A DNA stretch of 64,000 nt from Nelumbo lutea (GCA_022828595.1 JAKGHH010000005.1:58585655-58649654), one strand, 5' to 3'. Numbered from the stretch's first letter, positions 46,554 through 58,456 are shown. Numbers and translations: made by a program. The notes: generated from the sequence alone by a model not told the origin.

Positions 46554-47047
46554 GTGAGCCCATGTATTTTTTTATTGTGTGGGAGCTAATTTGTTCTCAT
46601 TCCATTACATTATTGGTTTCAGAGTGTGGGCCCACGCATACGGAACACTGACATGTTTAGTAGTTCTGATTGGTTATGTGGGCGTTTATGCACAGCGTGG
46701 CCAGAAGCAGAGCCTGTGTCATCCGAGTGCCTCTTACGGGGTTAAAGTCGTGGAAGTTGAAGGCATTTCATTAAAGCTCAGTTTGAAAAGAGTGCAAATA
46801 TAAATATGGTTTGCGCTCTACATAATTGTATTTGTATTCTTCCCAAGCTGGGCGTAAAGTGTGAGGGGCTCCTTGGTGCATTGCATGGTCCTTTTTTCCA
46901 CCGAAGTGAAAGGGAGATTATAGATAATTTCCCAAAAATCATATGGACTAAAATAAGGCTCCAGCTTCCACGTGTGAGTTCTAAGAGTAACAGAAATATG
47001 TATTTATATAATTTCTTTCTTGTTTCTCCATTTTATATTGTCATTTG
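46554..47047. other. Gene-free stretch
   Basis: No gene is supported. Confidence 0.4.
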
Positions 47048-47561
47048 TAGGTGTGTTCATGCATGGTTCTGTTTAGTTCGATTTGAGAAAGATCTCAGAT
47101 CAAACCGGTAAATACAGCTTGAGAAATTCTCAAGCCAAATCAAAACGTTTTTGTATAGAAACCAAATGGTTTGTTTTCTTATACGGTTTGGTCATTCTAT
47201 CGGGCTTAATCCAATCAAATTGAAATATTAAGAAGCACCACCTGTTATTATCTTTTAATTACATTCACAATTTCTCAAACATAAACAGTTTCTTGGACAT
47301 CAAATTACAATATAAAAATTGAAACAAGCAACACTAATGTATTAACTACTTAACAATTATGAAATGTCTAAATGTAAATGAATACATACATACATATACA
47401 TTACAAATATAATTAAGTTTAGTTTAATTTATGGTTTAATTTCTGGAATTCAAAAAAGTGAACTAAACCAAATCATTTTTAAGGCCAGATCATACCAAAT
47501 CGCCAATTTCATTTTGATTTGGTGCAGTTTGTTGGTCCATACCATATATTGAACACCTCTA
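47048..47561. mobile_element. Probable hAT-type MITE
   Basis: Ends TAGGTGTGTTCATGCATGG and (reversed) TAGAGGTGTTCAATATATGG, with AAACCAAAT/ATTTGGTTT subterminal words in inverted orientation. Flanking GTCATTTG and GTTGTTTG match at 6 of 8. Confidence 0.5.
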
Positions 47562-47606
47562 GTTGTTTGGTTTTCTGAACCCTATCCATCTTGGATGGGA
47601 CCAACT

Positions 47607-48334
47607 TGATGGAGCGCAATCCGGCCGGTCCTAACTGTCAACGATCTTGCCTCTGGCTAGAGCAAAAAGTGCCTGAAACGGGGAAGAAAACGAGTATCTC
47701 CGGGGGGAAATCCAGTGAGAGTGTTCCGAAGCTCAAGTTAGTATCTTCTCAAAGGCAAGATAATAAACCAGATTGCACAAAGTTATCACATACCTCTTCT
47801 TTGGGGGGGAAGATAGCCTTTTATAACCACTTCACGCACTCACTCCCAAGCTTCTGTCAGGTCGGGTATCATTACCTCTGCACTTCTACCAGTTCAGGTG
47901 TCATCACCTCTACTGGGGCAGACAACTGCCACTGCTCTCTTTGTCGGAGCCGTCTCTGTGACTGGAGATGGTGGTGGCAGGTGGCCGTTGAAGTGCGGCC
48001 GTCAAGTGTCAGATCCTAAGTCAATCAGGTCCGCCGCCTCAGGATACAAACTCCTTTGGTGTCAGATACGGTTGTTCAGTTCGGCGGCCTGGAGCCGAAG
48101 TGCTGGAGTGGTGTGCGAGGTGAAGTCTTGAGTTCGGGTAGAGGTGTGGCCCGAACTGCCCTAGGGCGGGCCAGTTCGGGTTGTTGCCCTTTGCGCTCCT
48201 CGTAAGGCTTGGGGTCAAAGGGAGAGTTCGGGCTCCTTTTGGGGAGCTCGTGCCTTGAGCGTACTGCCGTGCCGAGCTGTTGCTTCTGCCACATGTTGGG
48301 TGGTCAAGAGGTCGGGCCAAATCTTCCTTCATCA
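47607..48334 (-). repeat. 3' LTR of the Tat element (728 bp)
   Basis: Lies at the left because the element is on the minus strand. Lacks a 28-bp segment that the other LTR has at about 57718-57745; the missing part is bounded by GAGCTCG on both sides. Confidence 0.93.
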
Positions 48335-48349
48335 ATTGCCCCCCACTCC
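48335..48349 (-). promoter_or_regulatory. Polypurine tract of the Tat element
   Basis: GGAGTGGGGGGCAAT on the minus strand directly abuts the 3' LTR, the expected place for the plus-strand primer. Confidence 0.8.
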
Positions 48350-48765
48350 TTGCGCTAAGGGGCTTGCCCTGGCGCAGGGAGTTTGCGAGGTGGCAGGTGG
48401 ATTTGACCCGTACTTCGAACCGGTTTACTGATAGCGTGAAGTATGCGTTTGTCAGGAGATTTTTGGGTTTCTCGAGCGCCAAAAGGTCAGGGAACGCGCC
48501 AGTCCGTCTTTAAATGCTGGGAGACGTGACAGTGCGCGTTATTTCAAAATTTAAAAAACGTGCGACTGGGAGATGTGATAGCTATTTCAAATTTAAAAAA
48601 ATGCGTCGCTGCTGCCTTCAACGCGGGGAGACGTGCGCCAACGCTGCTTCAGTTTCAAAAGACGTGCGGCCAGTCATGTCTCGGTCTTAGGAGGCATGCG
48701 GTCAGCTTGATCGTGGGTCGTTGGATTTGCCTCGATCAGAACCGTCAGTTTTCGGTCACTATGGG

Positions 48766-48774
48766 TATAAATAG
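48766..48774 (+). promoter_or_regulatory. TATA box of the antisense ORF
   Basis: TATAAATAG in GC-rich surroundings, 196 bp before the antisense ORF's ATG at 48962. Its strand and position suit a promoter independent of the LTRs. Confidence 0.55.
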
Positions 48775-48961
48775 TGGGGGACCCTCAGTCGCTTTCCATT
48801 GCCATTCTCCTGCGTTTGTTTCTTGAGCTCGCGTCCAAGTTCCAGCTCGCGTCCAAGTTTCTTAGCTCCCGTCCAAGTTTTTAGCTCACGTCAACCTTCC
48901 GTAGTCCGTTTGCTTTTTCCGGGTGAGTCAGTGCTTTCTTCCTGGTATTCTTTTCCTCCCG

Positions 48962-50879
48962 ATGTCTAGCTCGGACAACTCAGACGGTTCTTCAAGGGGG
49001 TCAGATGCAGGTTCTACGAACCGAGCTGCAACCCCCGACAACCTTAGTGAACCTGAGGTAGAGCTCGAGGAAGAGTTCGAACCCGTAGGCCGAGTCGCTT
49101 TGGGTAGTTTGGCGTCCTCCTCCCGTCGAGGTCGGATGTTGGACAAGTTTGGGCCCTCAACCATGACGCCTGAGGGGCTTTACTCCCTTATCACTTAGTT
49201 TAACCTGCCTAGGGAGTATGCCTACTTTATACCCTCGGGCGACTTTCCTTGGGAACACGGTCCTGACGAGATCGTGATATTCTAGGAGCAGCTCGCCACT
49301 GGGTTGCGCCTACCTTTCCACCCCCTCATCGTCGAGGTTATGAACCATTTCGGGGTTACCGTTGGTCAACTCCACCCGAATTCTATCCAAAATTTGTTGG
49401 GACTATCTCCCTCTTCTACAAACATATTTTGCCTTTAGACCTTGAGATCTTTTCCTCCATTCTAATGGTTAAGAAGCAAGTGGGTCCCTTCCCGGACGTA
49501 GGTGGGCGTACTACCTATCTCCTCGCCCGGGTTTCAAGCTTTTACACGATCTTCCCAATAAGGTCCCAACGTGGAAACGAAACTACTTCGGGGTGCGAAG
49601 TGCAATGGGGTGGCCGTTCCAAACCGGGTGGGGGATGGCTGCCCCCGATGCCGGTGTTACGCTAGATAGGGAGACGACGAAGGGCCTCCGGGAATGGGCC
49701 CGGCTTGGGCTAAAATGCCACCATTATCTGACGGAGGCTAAGCTCATCCAGGCCGGTTTGAGTTCGGGTAGGTTCCTTGCTCAGAGGCTTGCCTTTTGTT
49801 TTGCTTTTCGTTCTTTTTGTTTTCCTGATGTCGAGCTCTTTGTGCAGGTGTGATGGAGGTAGAGAAGACTCGTGGTGGGAACCTGTTTCATGCCATGAAG
49901 AGGAGGAAGTGAGTTGCCAAACGGGCTCGTGCTGAATTGCCCCAAGACGCGGAGCCCGAGGTGCTAGGCTACCCACTAGCGGATCTGCCTAGGGAGCCCG
50001 AGATGGCCCCTCCTGTACAAGAAGCGACAGGGGCCCCTTACGCCGAGGCTGCTTATACGGGGGCTCCTCCTTACACTGAGACTGCCTATATGTGAATTGG
50101 GCCTTCAAGCTCGGGAGGCCAAGGCAAGTTTAGGAGCGTGTTGTTGCCGAACCATGCTCTTCAAAAAAGTAGGGAGGCCATTTACCCTAAGGAGGTCGCG
50201 GCTTGGACTGAGCTTCCTTTGAACCATATAGTCGAGCGTGCTGCCTCTCATGCCATGGTGGTAAGTCAGCGACTTCTTGTCGGACTCCTTGTCATTACCT
50301 TTCTCGCTGCTGCTCATTCTCGTTATTTTTTCTTTTTGGTAGGTGAACTCCTCCATCCATGCCTTAGCATCCCAAGCGGAGAGGAGCTCGAGGCGGGCAC
50401 GAGCTGCCGAATAGGCTTTCCGCGCTACTGAAGCGTCTTCTCGCGTCGCCCAAGTGACTTCTTGTGCTGCACAGGCTAGGCTGGCGAGGTCTCAAAGAGA
50501 CACCGAGGCCATGGGAGTGGTGGTGAAGCACATGGTGGACCTGAGGCTGGACTTGAAGCATCAGGTCGAATACCTTCAAGAGGATATTAGGGAGAGGACA
50601 AAGATCTTTTCTCAGGGCATCGAGGATGCCAAGAAGAAGGTCGTTGAAGACTATATCGCCTTGCCGCGCTTTGACGACCTGATGGTGGGCTCGTACAAAA
50701 GGGGTTTTAAACTGAGTCGGTGGATGATCAGGAATACGTACCCCGAGCTCGACATCAGTGCCATAACTACTTCGTGCATCACTCAGGAGATGGATGACGC
50801 GGCTGATGGTGAACCGGATTTCGAGGATGAGATAGGACCCTCAGGTATCATCGACGTGTCTTCAAAGGGTGAGGACTAA
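48962..50879 (+). pseudogene. Antisense extra ORF (aORF) of the Tat element, PF04195-like
   Basis: Starts MSSSDNSDGSSRGSDAGSTN, a Ser/Asp/Glu-rich head. Across frames then come LPREYAYFIPSGDFPWEHGP, LPFHPLIVEVMNHFGVTVGQ and LPNKVPTWKRNYFGVRSAMG, the pattern of the so-called gypsy-type transposase_28 domain (PF04195). Two short GT/AG introns are visible, 49768-49847 (80 bp) and 50261-50342 (82 bp). The tail is a coiled coil (SQRDTEAMGVVVKHMVDLRL, DIRERTKIFSQGIEDAKKKV) with an acidic end in SSKGED. Stops at 49196, 49284 and later, plus a frameshift near 49400, break it. Antisense ORFs of this kind are known in Tat elements; their role is unknown. Confidence 0.8.
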
Positions 50880-51174
50880 GATTTGTCGAACTACTGGAAA
50901 TGAAGTTTTTTTTTTTGGAATGTAAACAGAGTGTTTTATAATGAAACGTTCTTTTGATTAAGTTGTCACCCTCTTTTTCCCGAACTGACTACATTGCCGA
51001 ACTAACCATATGCTTCTGATGATGAGATGCCGAGGTCCTTGTTAGCTCGTTATCAGTTTGCCTTTGCGTGTCCATTAAGAGGTGACTAAGTCTTATGGTG
51101 CCGAGGTCCTTGTTAGCTTGTCATTCTAACCCTCAAGCTCTGATAGCGACTCCTAGTCCACTTCGCTTGGTAAT

Positions 51175-52385
51175 TTATAGGTAGTATCGTCTTAAGTTAA
51201 CGACATTCCATGCTCGGGGTACTTGTTTGCCCTCTAATGTTTCGAGCTCGTATGCTCCCCCGAATGCCCTCTTTACTTGGTAGGGCCCTTCCCAATTCGA
51301 TCCAAGTTTGCCCACGCCGGGCTCGGGTGCCATGATCTTACGGAAAACTAGGTCGTCGATGCGAAAGTTTCGCTTTTTTATTGGCATTGTAGTATCGAGC
51401 TACTCTTTGTTGGTAAGCTGCGGTCCGGATGTACGCGAGGTCTCTTACCTCATCCAATAGGTCGAGGTTGGTATGTAGCTCACCTCCGTTTGTCTGATCG
51501 TCGTATGCTTCTAGTCGCAGTGTAGGTACTTCAATCTCCGCCTGGATTACCGCTTCGGTGCCGTAGGTGAGGTTAAAGGGGGTATCTCCCGTGGCAGTTT
51601 TTTTCCGTAGTTTGGTGAGCCCATAGAACACTTGGTAGCTCATCCGCCCACAATACTTTAGCTCGGTCTAGTCGTGCTTTCAGTCTGCGGAGGATAGCTC
51701 TGTTCATCACTTCCGTTTGACTGTTTGCCTGCGGGTGCGCGACCGATGTGAAGTTCTGCCGAATCCCCATATCTTGGCACCATTCCTGAAACTTGATGTC
51801 CTCGAACTACTTGCCATTGTCGGAGATCAGTACCCGAGGTGACCCGAAACGACATATTATGTTCTTCCAAAAGAAGTTCTGTACATTTCGGGCTGTAATT
51901 GTTGCAAGAGGTTCAACTTCTACCCACTTTGGGAAGTAATCTACCACCACCACTAGGAATTTCCTTCCACCTGTTGCTGGCAGGAATGGCCCTAGGAGGT
52001 CGATACCCCATTGCGCAAAGGGCCATGGACTGGTGAGGTACTTGAGGTTGGCGGCAGGCTGATGGTGGATATTGGCATGCTTCTGACACTTGTCGCATTT
52101 TCTGACGAGCTCGATGGCCTCTGCCTTCATCGTTGGCCAGTAGTACCCTTGTCGAAGTGCCTTATGGGTGAGGGTCCTGCCTCCCAAGTGTCCGCCGCAC
52201 AGACCTTCATGAGTGTTGTGGAGTACGAGCTCAGCTTTGGCAGGTCGCAAGCAACGCAGGTAGGGGAGCGTGTAGGACTGTCGGTACAACCGTCTGTCTA
52301 TTATGACATATTTGGCTGCCTGGCGCTGCACCCTTTTGGTTGCATTGCGGTCCGCAGGGAGGGTCCCATCTAGCAAGAAGCTCAC
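51175..52385 (-). pseudogene. Integrase region of the Tat element
   Basis: Contains the HHCC zinc site (HLGGRTLTHKALRQGYYWPT...CDKCQKHA) and the catalytic aspartates in WGIDLLGPF and LISDNG. After a stop replacing Gln (DNGK-stop-FED) comes the glutamate context HPQANSQTEVMNRAILRRL, then the C-terminal part to NVVNLRRYYL (51175). A further frameshift near 51620-51640 splits the C-terminus. Confidence 0.88.
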
Positions 52386-52876
52386 GAGTGGGTCGATCCA
52401 GCTCGACTCTGCTTGATAGGAGCGACCTCCTCTGCCCCATTGAGAATGCTAGGTCGAGGTAAGTCCTCTATGTACACGATTCTCATGGTGTTGTGGCTGA
52501 TGCTGGCTAACCGGGACAGGGCGTCAGCCTCAGTGTTCTTTGACCTCAGGATTTGCTTGATGAAGTGTGACTGGAAGTTGAGCAGAGCCTCCTTTACCTT
52601 TGCCAAGTAGGCGATCATAGTTAGCTCGCGTGCTTCGTATTCGCTCGTAACCTGGTTGACCACAAGCTGAGAATCGCTACAGATAACTATGTGTTTCGCT
52701 CTTACCTTTTGCGCTAGGGCTAGCCCGACTATCAATGCCTCATACTCTGCCTCGTTGTTGGATGCTGCGAACTCATAGCGTAACGCGCATTCCAATTTTG
52801 TACCACCCGGGCCGCGCAGGACTATTCCAGCCCCACTGCCCTGATGGTTTAGGAGCCATCTACGTGAAGGATCCAT
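52382..52876 (-). pseudogene. Second, archaeal-type RNase H of the Tat element
   Basis: GSGAGIVLRGPGGTKLECAL, NNEAEYEALIVGLALA and VICSDSQLVVNQV are intact. The first catalytic segment (HVDGS) is in another frame, so the enzyme is broken at its start. The presence of this extra domain after the RT-linked RNase H is diagnostic of the Tat lineage. Confidence 0.88.
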
Positions 52877-53087
52877 GGCTCCTCATCCCAGTTCGCGTTT
52901 GGCCTAACTAGGAGAGATGTCATCCTGGCTGCTACTTCACGGGGTTCAGACTCTATTGGCTGGGAGCTCTGGGCTCACCTGAACTGGGGATCTCGGGCTC
53001 AACCGGCCTAGGAACTTCGAGGCTGAATGTGCACTTGGCGATAAAATCTGCCAAGGCTTGGGCCTTAATAGTAATTCATGGCTTATA

Positions 53088-54232
53088 CTAGAGGTCGTAC
53101 TCGCTGAGCTCGATGGCCCAGTTCGTCAGCCGACCGGAAACCTCAGGCTTGAGTAAGACTTGCCTCAGAGGTTTGTCAGTCAAGACGATGACAGTGCGAG
53201 CCTGGAAATATGGGCGGAGTTTCCGAGCTGCAATTATCAATGCGTATGCCAACTTTTCTATCTGCGGGTATCTTGTCTCCGCTCCTTGCAAAATTTTACT
53301 AACATAATAGATGGGTCGTTGGACCCGATCTACTTCTTTTATTAGTACCGAATTGACCACCTCGTCGCTTGCCGAGAGGTACAGTTCTAAGACCTTGCCC
53401 TCCTCGGGCCTGGTTAAGACCGGCACACTAGCGAGGTAGTTCTTTAGCTCGTCGAACGCGAGCTGGCAGTCTCGGGTCCATTCGAACCCTTTGCCTTTAA
53501 TTGCTTTAAAGAAAGGTAGGCAGTGGTCTACTGATTTGGACATGAAGCGGCTCAGAGCGGCTATGCAACCATTTAGCCTCTGAACCTCTTTTACCTTTCG
53601 GGGTGGTCTCATATCTAGGATGGCCTTTATCTTGTCTGGGTTGGCCTCAATATTGCGTCGGTTGACGATGTACCCTAGGAACTTACCCGAGGTGACTCCG
53701 AAGGCACATTTGTTTGGGTTTAGTTTCATGCTAAATTGACGCAGAATTTGGAAGACATAATCTAAGTCTTGTATTAATTCATGTGAAAACTGTGTCTTGA
53801 CGACCATGTCGTCTACATAACATTCTATCTTCGTGCCAATTAAGGGCTGAAACAGCTTATTCACGAGTCTTTGGAAGGTCGCCCCGACATTCTTCAGTCC
53901 GAAGGGCATGACCTTGTAGCAGTACAGTCCGAAGGGCATGACCTTGTTATGAAGGTGGTTTTTTCCTCATCAGACTGGTCCATCCTGATTTGGTTGTAGC
54001 CCGAGTAGGCATCCAAGAAGCTTAGCAACTCATGTCCCGATGTCGTGTCCACTAGGCAGTCAATTCTAGGGAGGGGGAAGCAATCTTTCGGGCAGGCTCG
54101 GTTCAGGTCGGTGTAGTCGACGCACATGCGCCACTTGTCATTTGCCTTTTTTACTAGCACTGGGTTGGCTACCCAGCTCGGGTAGTGAACTTCCCTTATG
54201 AAATCTGTTGCGAGGAGCTTTTCGCCCTCCAA
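53088..54232 (-). pseudogene. Reverse transcriptase and first RNase H of the Tat element
   Basis: WRMCVDYTDLNRACPKD, LPRIDCLVD, LLSFLDAYSGYNQIRM, VMPFGLKNVGATFQRLVN, the catalytic YVDDMVV, then the RNase H-like LELYLSASDEVVNSVLIKE and ILQGAETRYPQIEKLAYALI. A duplication of 23 bp (53895-53917 and 53925-53947) inserts a second KVMPFGL-coding stretch and breaks the frame. Confidence 0.9.
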
Positions 54233-54258
54233 CGTTCTGGGGCTAAGTTGCGTTTCTT

Positions 54259-56982
54259 CTATCTAATGGGTCTGACTATAGGGTTAGTATTAAGTTTGTG
54301 AGTTATAAGGCTGGGGTTAATACCGGGCATATCGGCCGCGGACCATACAAAAATATATAAATTTTGAAGTAAGAAACTTACCAGTTCGGATCGTAGAGGT
54401 TCCTGGACGGAAGCACCGATCTGTAGCATCTGAGCTGGGTCCGCATCTGAAGTTTGAATCGCGATCGTTTCTTCTGTGGGTGCAGCTCGTTCTTCACCTT
54501 GCTCTGTAGGCCGCTCCAGTTCGAGGTCGTCAGCCACCTTGGTTTTTCCCTTCAGGGTGGCAACATAGCACTTGCGGGACTCGAGCTGGTCGCCCCGCGC
54601 TACCCCCACACCGAAGTTTGTAGGAAACTTCATTGCCAAATAGTAGGTGGAGACCACTGCCCGTAGGACATGAGTGATTGGCCGCCCTATTATGGCATTG
54701 TATGGGGAGGGGGTCGCAACCACAAGGAAATCGTGGTTGAGTCTGACCGCACAGGGCCATGTGCTGACTTCCACTGGTATTGTTATTTTCCCGAGGGGCC
54801 TTACTTCCTCTCCGCTGAAGCCCACCAAAGGAGTGTTTGTGGGCTTCAGCTCGCTTCTCTGCAACTGAAGCTGGTCAAACGCCGACTTGAAGAGAATGTC
54901 TGTCGAGCTGCTTGAATCAACAAGCATGCACCTGACTTCGAAGTCGCTGATCCTTAGTTTGATGACAAGCGCATCATCGTGGGGGTAGTGGACCCCTTGC
55001 GCATCGTCTTCCGTGAAGAAAATCAGTTCCTTCGTCTTTGGCCTCTTTGGAGGGTTCTGTTCTTCTTGGGCAGCTTCGCGAACTGACGCCCAGGCCGCTT
55101 CCGAAGTGCAACCCGCTACTACCGAACCTCCCACTATCATGTGGATGGTTCCCCGAACAGGCCTCTCCTCCGGAGGCTGTCTTTGCGACGGTTCAGCCAA
55201 CCTGCTGCTAGACTTGGGGGCATCCTTACCGTGCTCCCCTTGCCGATCTGTCTTATTATTATTATTATTATTATTGTTATGCTGTACAAAATTTCTCAAG
55301 TACCCGCGATGGATGAGTCCCTCTATCTCGTCCCGTAGATTATTATAATGTTCGGTACTATGACCGTGGTCTCTATGGAAACTACAGTACAAGTTTTTGT
55401 TCCTCTCGTTGGGGTTCCCTTTTAGGCGAGGTGGCCACTTTACGTACGGGGCATCTTTGATCATCATCAAGATCTCAGCCCACTTCGCGTTTAAGGGAGC
55501 TCGGAACGACTGGCTCGGCTTTGTCTCCCGAGTTGGATCTTTCCTCCTCCTGTCATCTGGGTTGGAGGGCTCGCCTTCCCTCTTCATTTTTTCGATCCCG
55601 CTCTCGGTTCTTTGGTTGATCTCTTCCTCTGTTCTCATGAATTTATCCGCGAGCTTGAGAAATTCAGCTATAGTCGCGGGCTGGCTAACTACCATGTGCC
55701 ACTTGAACTCCTTTTGTGTCACCCCTCTCTTGGCTGCCGCAAGCTGCACCGTGGGGTCCAGTCGCGGTATCTGCAAGCACGCATCATTGAACCACTTGAT
55801 GTAGCCTCGGATGGACTCTCCTTCTCTCTGGACTACTCCGAAGATGCTCTCCTCGGTTCTGGGGCACCGCTTGCTAGTAACGAAGTGCGCGGTTAAGACC
55901 TGCACGAATTGGGTCCAGCTTCTTATTGACCTGGGGGCCAGGTTCCTATACCAGGTGCGGGCCACCCCCTTGAAGGTGGTAGTGAAGGCCACACACATGC
56001 ATGATTCACTGGCCCTTGCTAGGTGCATTTGGGGCTGGAAGGCATCGACGTGGTCGTTGGGGTCGAAGGACCCATCATACTTGTCTAAAGGGGGGAGTTT
56101 GAAATCTCTGGGCATGGGGACTGCAAGGAGTTCTGATGAGAGGGGGGAAGGGACTGAGAGAATAGGGACAGCTTTTACCTCGTCCGAGCTTGTCTCTTCT
56201 TTACCTCGGAGTTCGGGCAGGATGCGGGTGGTAGTTCGGTGACTCTACCGATGTCTTCGTTGCTGAGTGGGCCTGGTACTGACGCTGCTGGCTTCGGTGT
56301 TGCCGAGCTCGATGGGCCCGAATTGTTGGTAGTCTACCGCTAGGATGCTGAATCGGTTCTCCGTGGGCAGGAGCTCAGACTTGGAGTGCCGAGGTGCTGA
56401 CTTGGCGGGCGAAGTTCTCGATCCACCGACAAGCTGCGAGGCAGGGGTGATTTTTCTTTCCCTCCGGCCAGGGGATGAGGTCTGGCTCTTGGAGGGGTTC
56501 TGAAGTTGGGAGGCTTCTCCTCGGTGATGGCATCTGCCCTGAGGGGAGGGCTTAACCGGCTTCGGAGCAGGGTGTCAAGGTGGAAGCTGTGGTTGGTTCA
56601 GAGGTAGCCGGGGGAATTGCTGTTGATAGTGATACTGAGAGATGTGGTGCAATACTTGGTGTTGCTGGAGCTGATGCTGCTAGAACTACTGCATTTGGGC
56701 TTGCATTGCACGCATGCATTGCATCAAGTCATCAAACTGGTTTTGGCTAGTCGCTAGGGGGACAACAGTTGGTTCGATAAAGGTTGTCTCAACAGGGAGA
56801 GGAAGGGGGACGTTCATGGTGGGAAGATTCACGGGCACCACTGTTTGTGGCGCATTCAGGCTGGGGATCCCATCCACCGGAAGGGGGATGGTGAACTGTT
56901 TGATGCACACCACGGGGACTTGAAGTTGTTCCCCGATGGCGTTCATCTCCATGCTACGTCCGACATTGCTGGAAGAAGCCAT
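54259..56982 (-). pseudogene. Gag and protease region of the Tat element
   Basis: ATG 56982 (87 bp inside the 5' LTR) opens a Pro-rich head broken by stops. From 56115 a 618-codon frame carries the gag core (LPPLDKYDGSFDPNDHVDAF, GVARTWYRNLAPRSIRSWTQ), the variant zinc motif YCSFHRDHGHSTEHYN, a run of eight Asn coded by an ATT-type repeat (55255-55278), and the protease DSSSSTDILF, where the family has DxGSS or DSGSS. A stop at 54259 and a small deletion separate it from the RT. Confidence 0.88.
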
Positions 56983-57049
56983 GGGTGTTGGGGTTTCTTG
57001 GAAAAAATGAGGGTTATGAGAGTTTTAGAGGGAGGCTTTTAAAAGCGTT

Positions 57050-57068
57050 TCCCACAGACGACGCCAAT
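57050..57068 (-). promoter_or_regulatory. Primer binding site of the Tat element
   Basis: Read on the minus strand just after the 5' LTR: ATTGGCGTCGTCTGTGGGA. The start resembles the TGGCGCCG of tRNA-Asp-type sites, with one change. The primer tRNA is uncertain. Confidence 0.5.
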
Positions 57069-57828
57069 TGATGGAGCGCAATCCGACTAGTCCTAAATGT
57101 CAATGATCTTGCCTCTGGTTGGAGTAGAAGGTGCCTGAAATGGGGAAGAAAGCGAGTATCTCCGGGGATGAACCCGGTGAGAGTGCTCTAAAGCTCAAGT
57201 TAGTATCTTCTCAAAGGCAAGATAATAAACCAGATGGTGCAAAGTTATCACATACCTCTTCTTGGGGGAGGGGGGAAGAGAGCCTTTTATAACCACTTTG
57301 CGCACTCACTCCCAAGCTTCTGTCAAGTCGAGTATCATTACCTTTGCACTTCTGCCAGTTCGGGTGTCATCACCTCTGCTGGAGCAGACAACCGCCACTG
57401 CTCTCTTTGTCGAAGCTGTCTCTGTGATTGGAGGTGGCGGTGGCAGGTGGCTGTTGAAGTGCGGCTGTCAAGTGTCAGATCCTAAGTCAGTCAGGTGCAC
57501 CGCCTCAGGATACAGACTCCTTTGGTGTCAGGTACGGTTGTTCAGTTCGACAGCCTAGAGCCGAAGTGCTGGAGTGGTGTGTGAGGTGAAGTTTTGAGTT
57601 CGGGTAGAGGTGTGGCCCGAACTGCCCTGGGGCGGGCCAGTTCGGGTTGTTGCCCTTTGCGCTCCTCATAAGGCTCGGGGTCAAAGGAAGAGTTCGGGCT
57701 CCTTTTGGGGAGCTCGGACCACTAGTTCCTCCTCTAGGAGCTCGCGCCTTGAGCATACTGCCGTGCCGAACTGTTGCTTCTGCCACGTGTTGGGTGGTCA
57801 AGAGGTCGGGCCAAATCTTCCTTCATCA
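57069..57828 (-). repeat. 5' LTR of the Tat element (760 bp)
   Basis: Matches 47607-48334 end to end with many transitions and a 28-bp extra segment. Ends TGATG...CATCA on the minus strand. Confidence 0.93.
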
Positions 57829-57833
57829 CAACC

Positions 57834-58320
57834 TATTGGGAGTTTTGTGCCCTCCAACTATGGTCAAGTTTGGGAGTGCTTATTGTGCTTAAAAACAAGT
57901 GCTTATTCTAATAAGCACTTATTACCTTTTGGTGAAAAAACACTTATTTTGAACAAGGGTAGTATAGGTATTTTTAAAATGATGTGACAAGCTAAGATAA
58001 GCCAAAAGCGAAATAAGTACTTAAAAATAAGCCCAAGATTTAGGCTACATTTGGCATTCCTTATTTAAGGACTTGTCTCCTTTTTTTCAATTAAAAATTC
58101 AGGTTCATAGGAGCATTTTAACTGAGAAAGGAGACAAGTCCTTAAAATAAGGAATGCCAAATGTAGCCTTAGGCTTCTCAAATAAGTGCTTATTGTTAGA
58201 ATAAGCACTTATTTCAGGCTTATTTCCTAAACGCAAATAAGTGCTTATTGGTGTGGCCCCGACCCAAAATAAGTGCTTATTCAAATAAGCACTACGAAAA
58301 ACATGATTAGTTGAGAGGCC
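57834..58320. mobile_element. AAGTGCTTATT-rich MITE, host of a nested MITE
   Basis: AAGTGCTTATT and its inverse recur at both sides (57890-57945 and 58180-58305), making a long foldback. A Harbinger-type MITE sits in its middle (58043-58168). Exact outer ends are not certain. Confidence 0.55.
58043..58168. mobile_element. PIF/Harbinger-type MITE (126 bp)
   Basis: Inverted repeats of about 45 bp with only one or two differences (GGCTACATTTGGCATTCCTT at both ends), with TTA on both sides. Confidence 0.88.
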
Positions 58321-58456
58321 CCAACCGCAATTATTTGTTTAAACGTGTTTAGTTGAGAGAGCCCAAGTCATATTTATTTGTTGAATGACCCATGGCCAAG
58401 CTTTCCACTAAAAAAACCGAATTAATGAAATTTTAGGTGGTTTGTGGTTCTAAAAA

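Larger units (their letters stand above)
47607..57828 (-). mobile_element. Tat-lineage Ty3/gypsy LTR retrotransposon, full length, inactive
   Basis: 10.2 kb with LTRs beginning TGATG and ending CATCA on the minus strand. Flanks CAACT (47602-47606) and CAACC (57829-57833) are a 5-bp duplication with one change. The order on the minus strand is gag, protease, RT-RNase H, a second (archaeal-type) RNase H and integrase. The duplicated RNase H and the gag motif YCSFHRDHGHSTEHYNNLR mark the Tat lineage. An extra ORF lies on the opposite strand between integrase and the 3' LTR. All frames carry stops. In the first 200 bp the LTRs differ at about 20 positions by eye, so the copy is old. Confidence 0.95.

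Noticed and set aside
46265..46651. 128-codon plus-strand frame
   Set aside because: It runs through a MITE (46309-46545), including both inverted repeats.
47591..48019. 142-codon frame in the left LTR
   Set aside because: It lies within the LTR; the matching LTR at 57069 also carries open frames there without any protein domain.
55397..56242. Plus-strand frames of 94-143 codons opposite gag
   Set aside because: They are shadows of the minus-strand gag-protease coding sequence.
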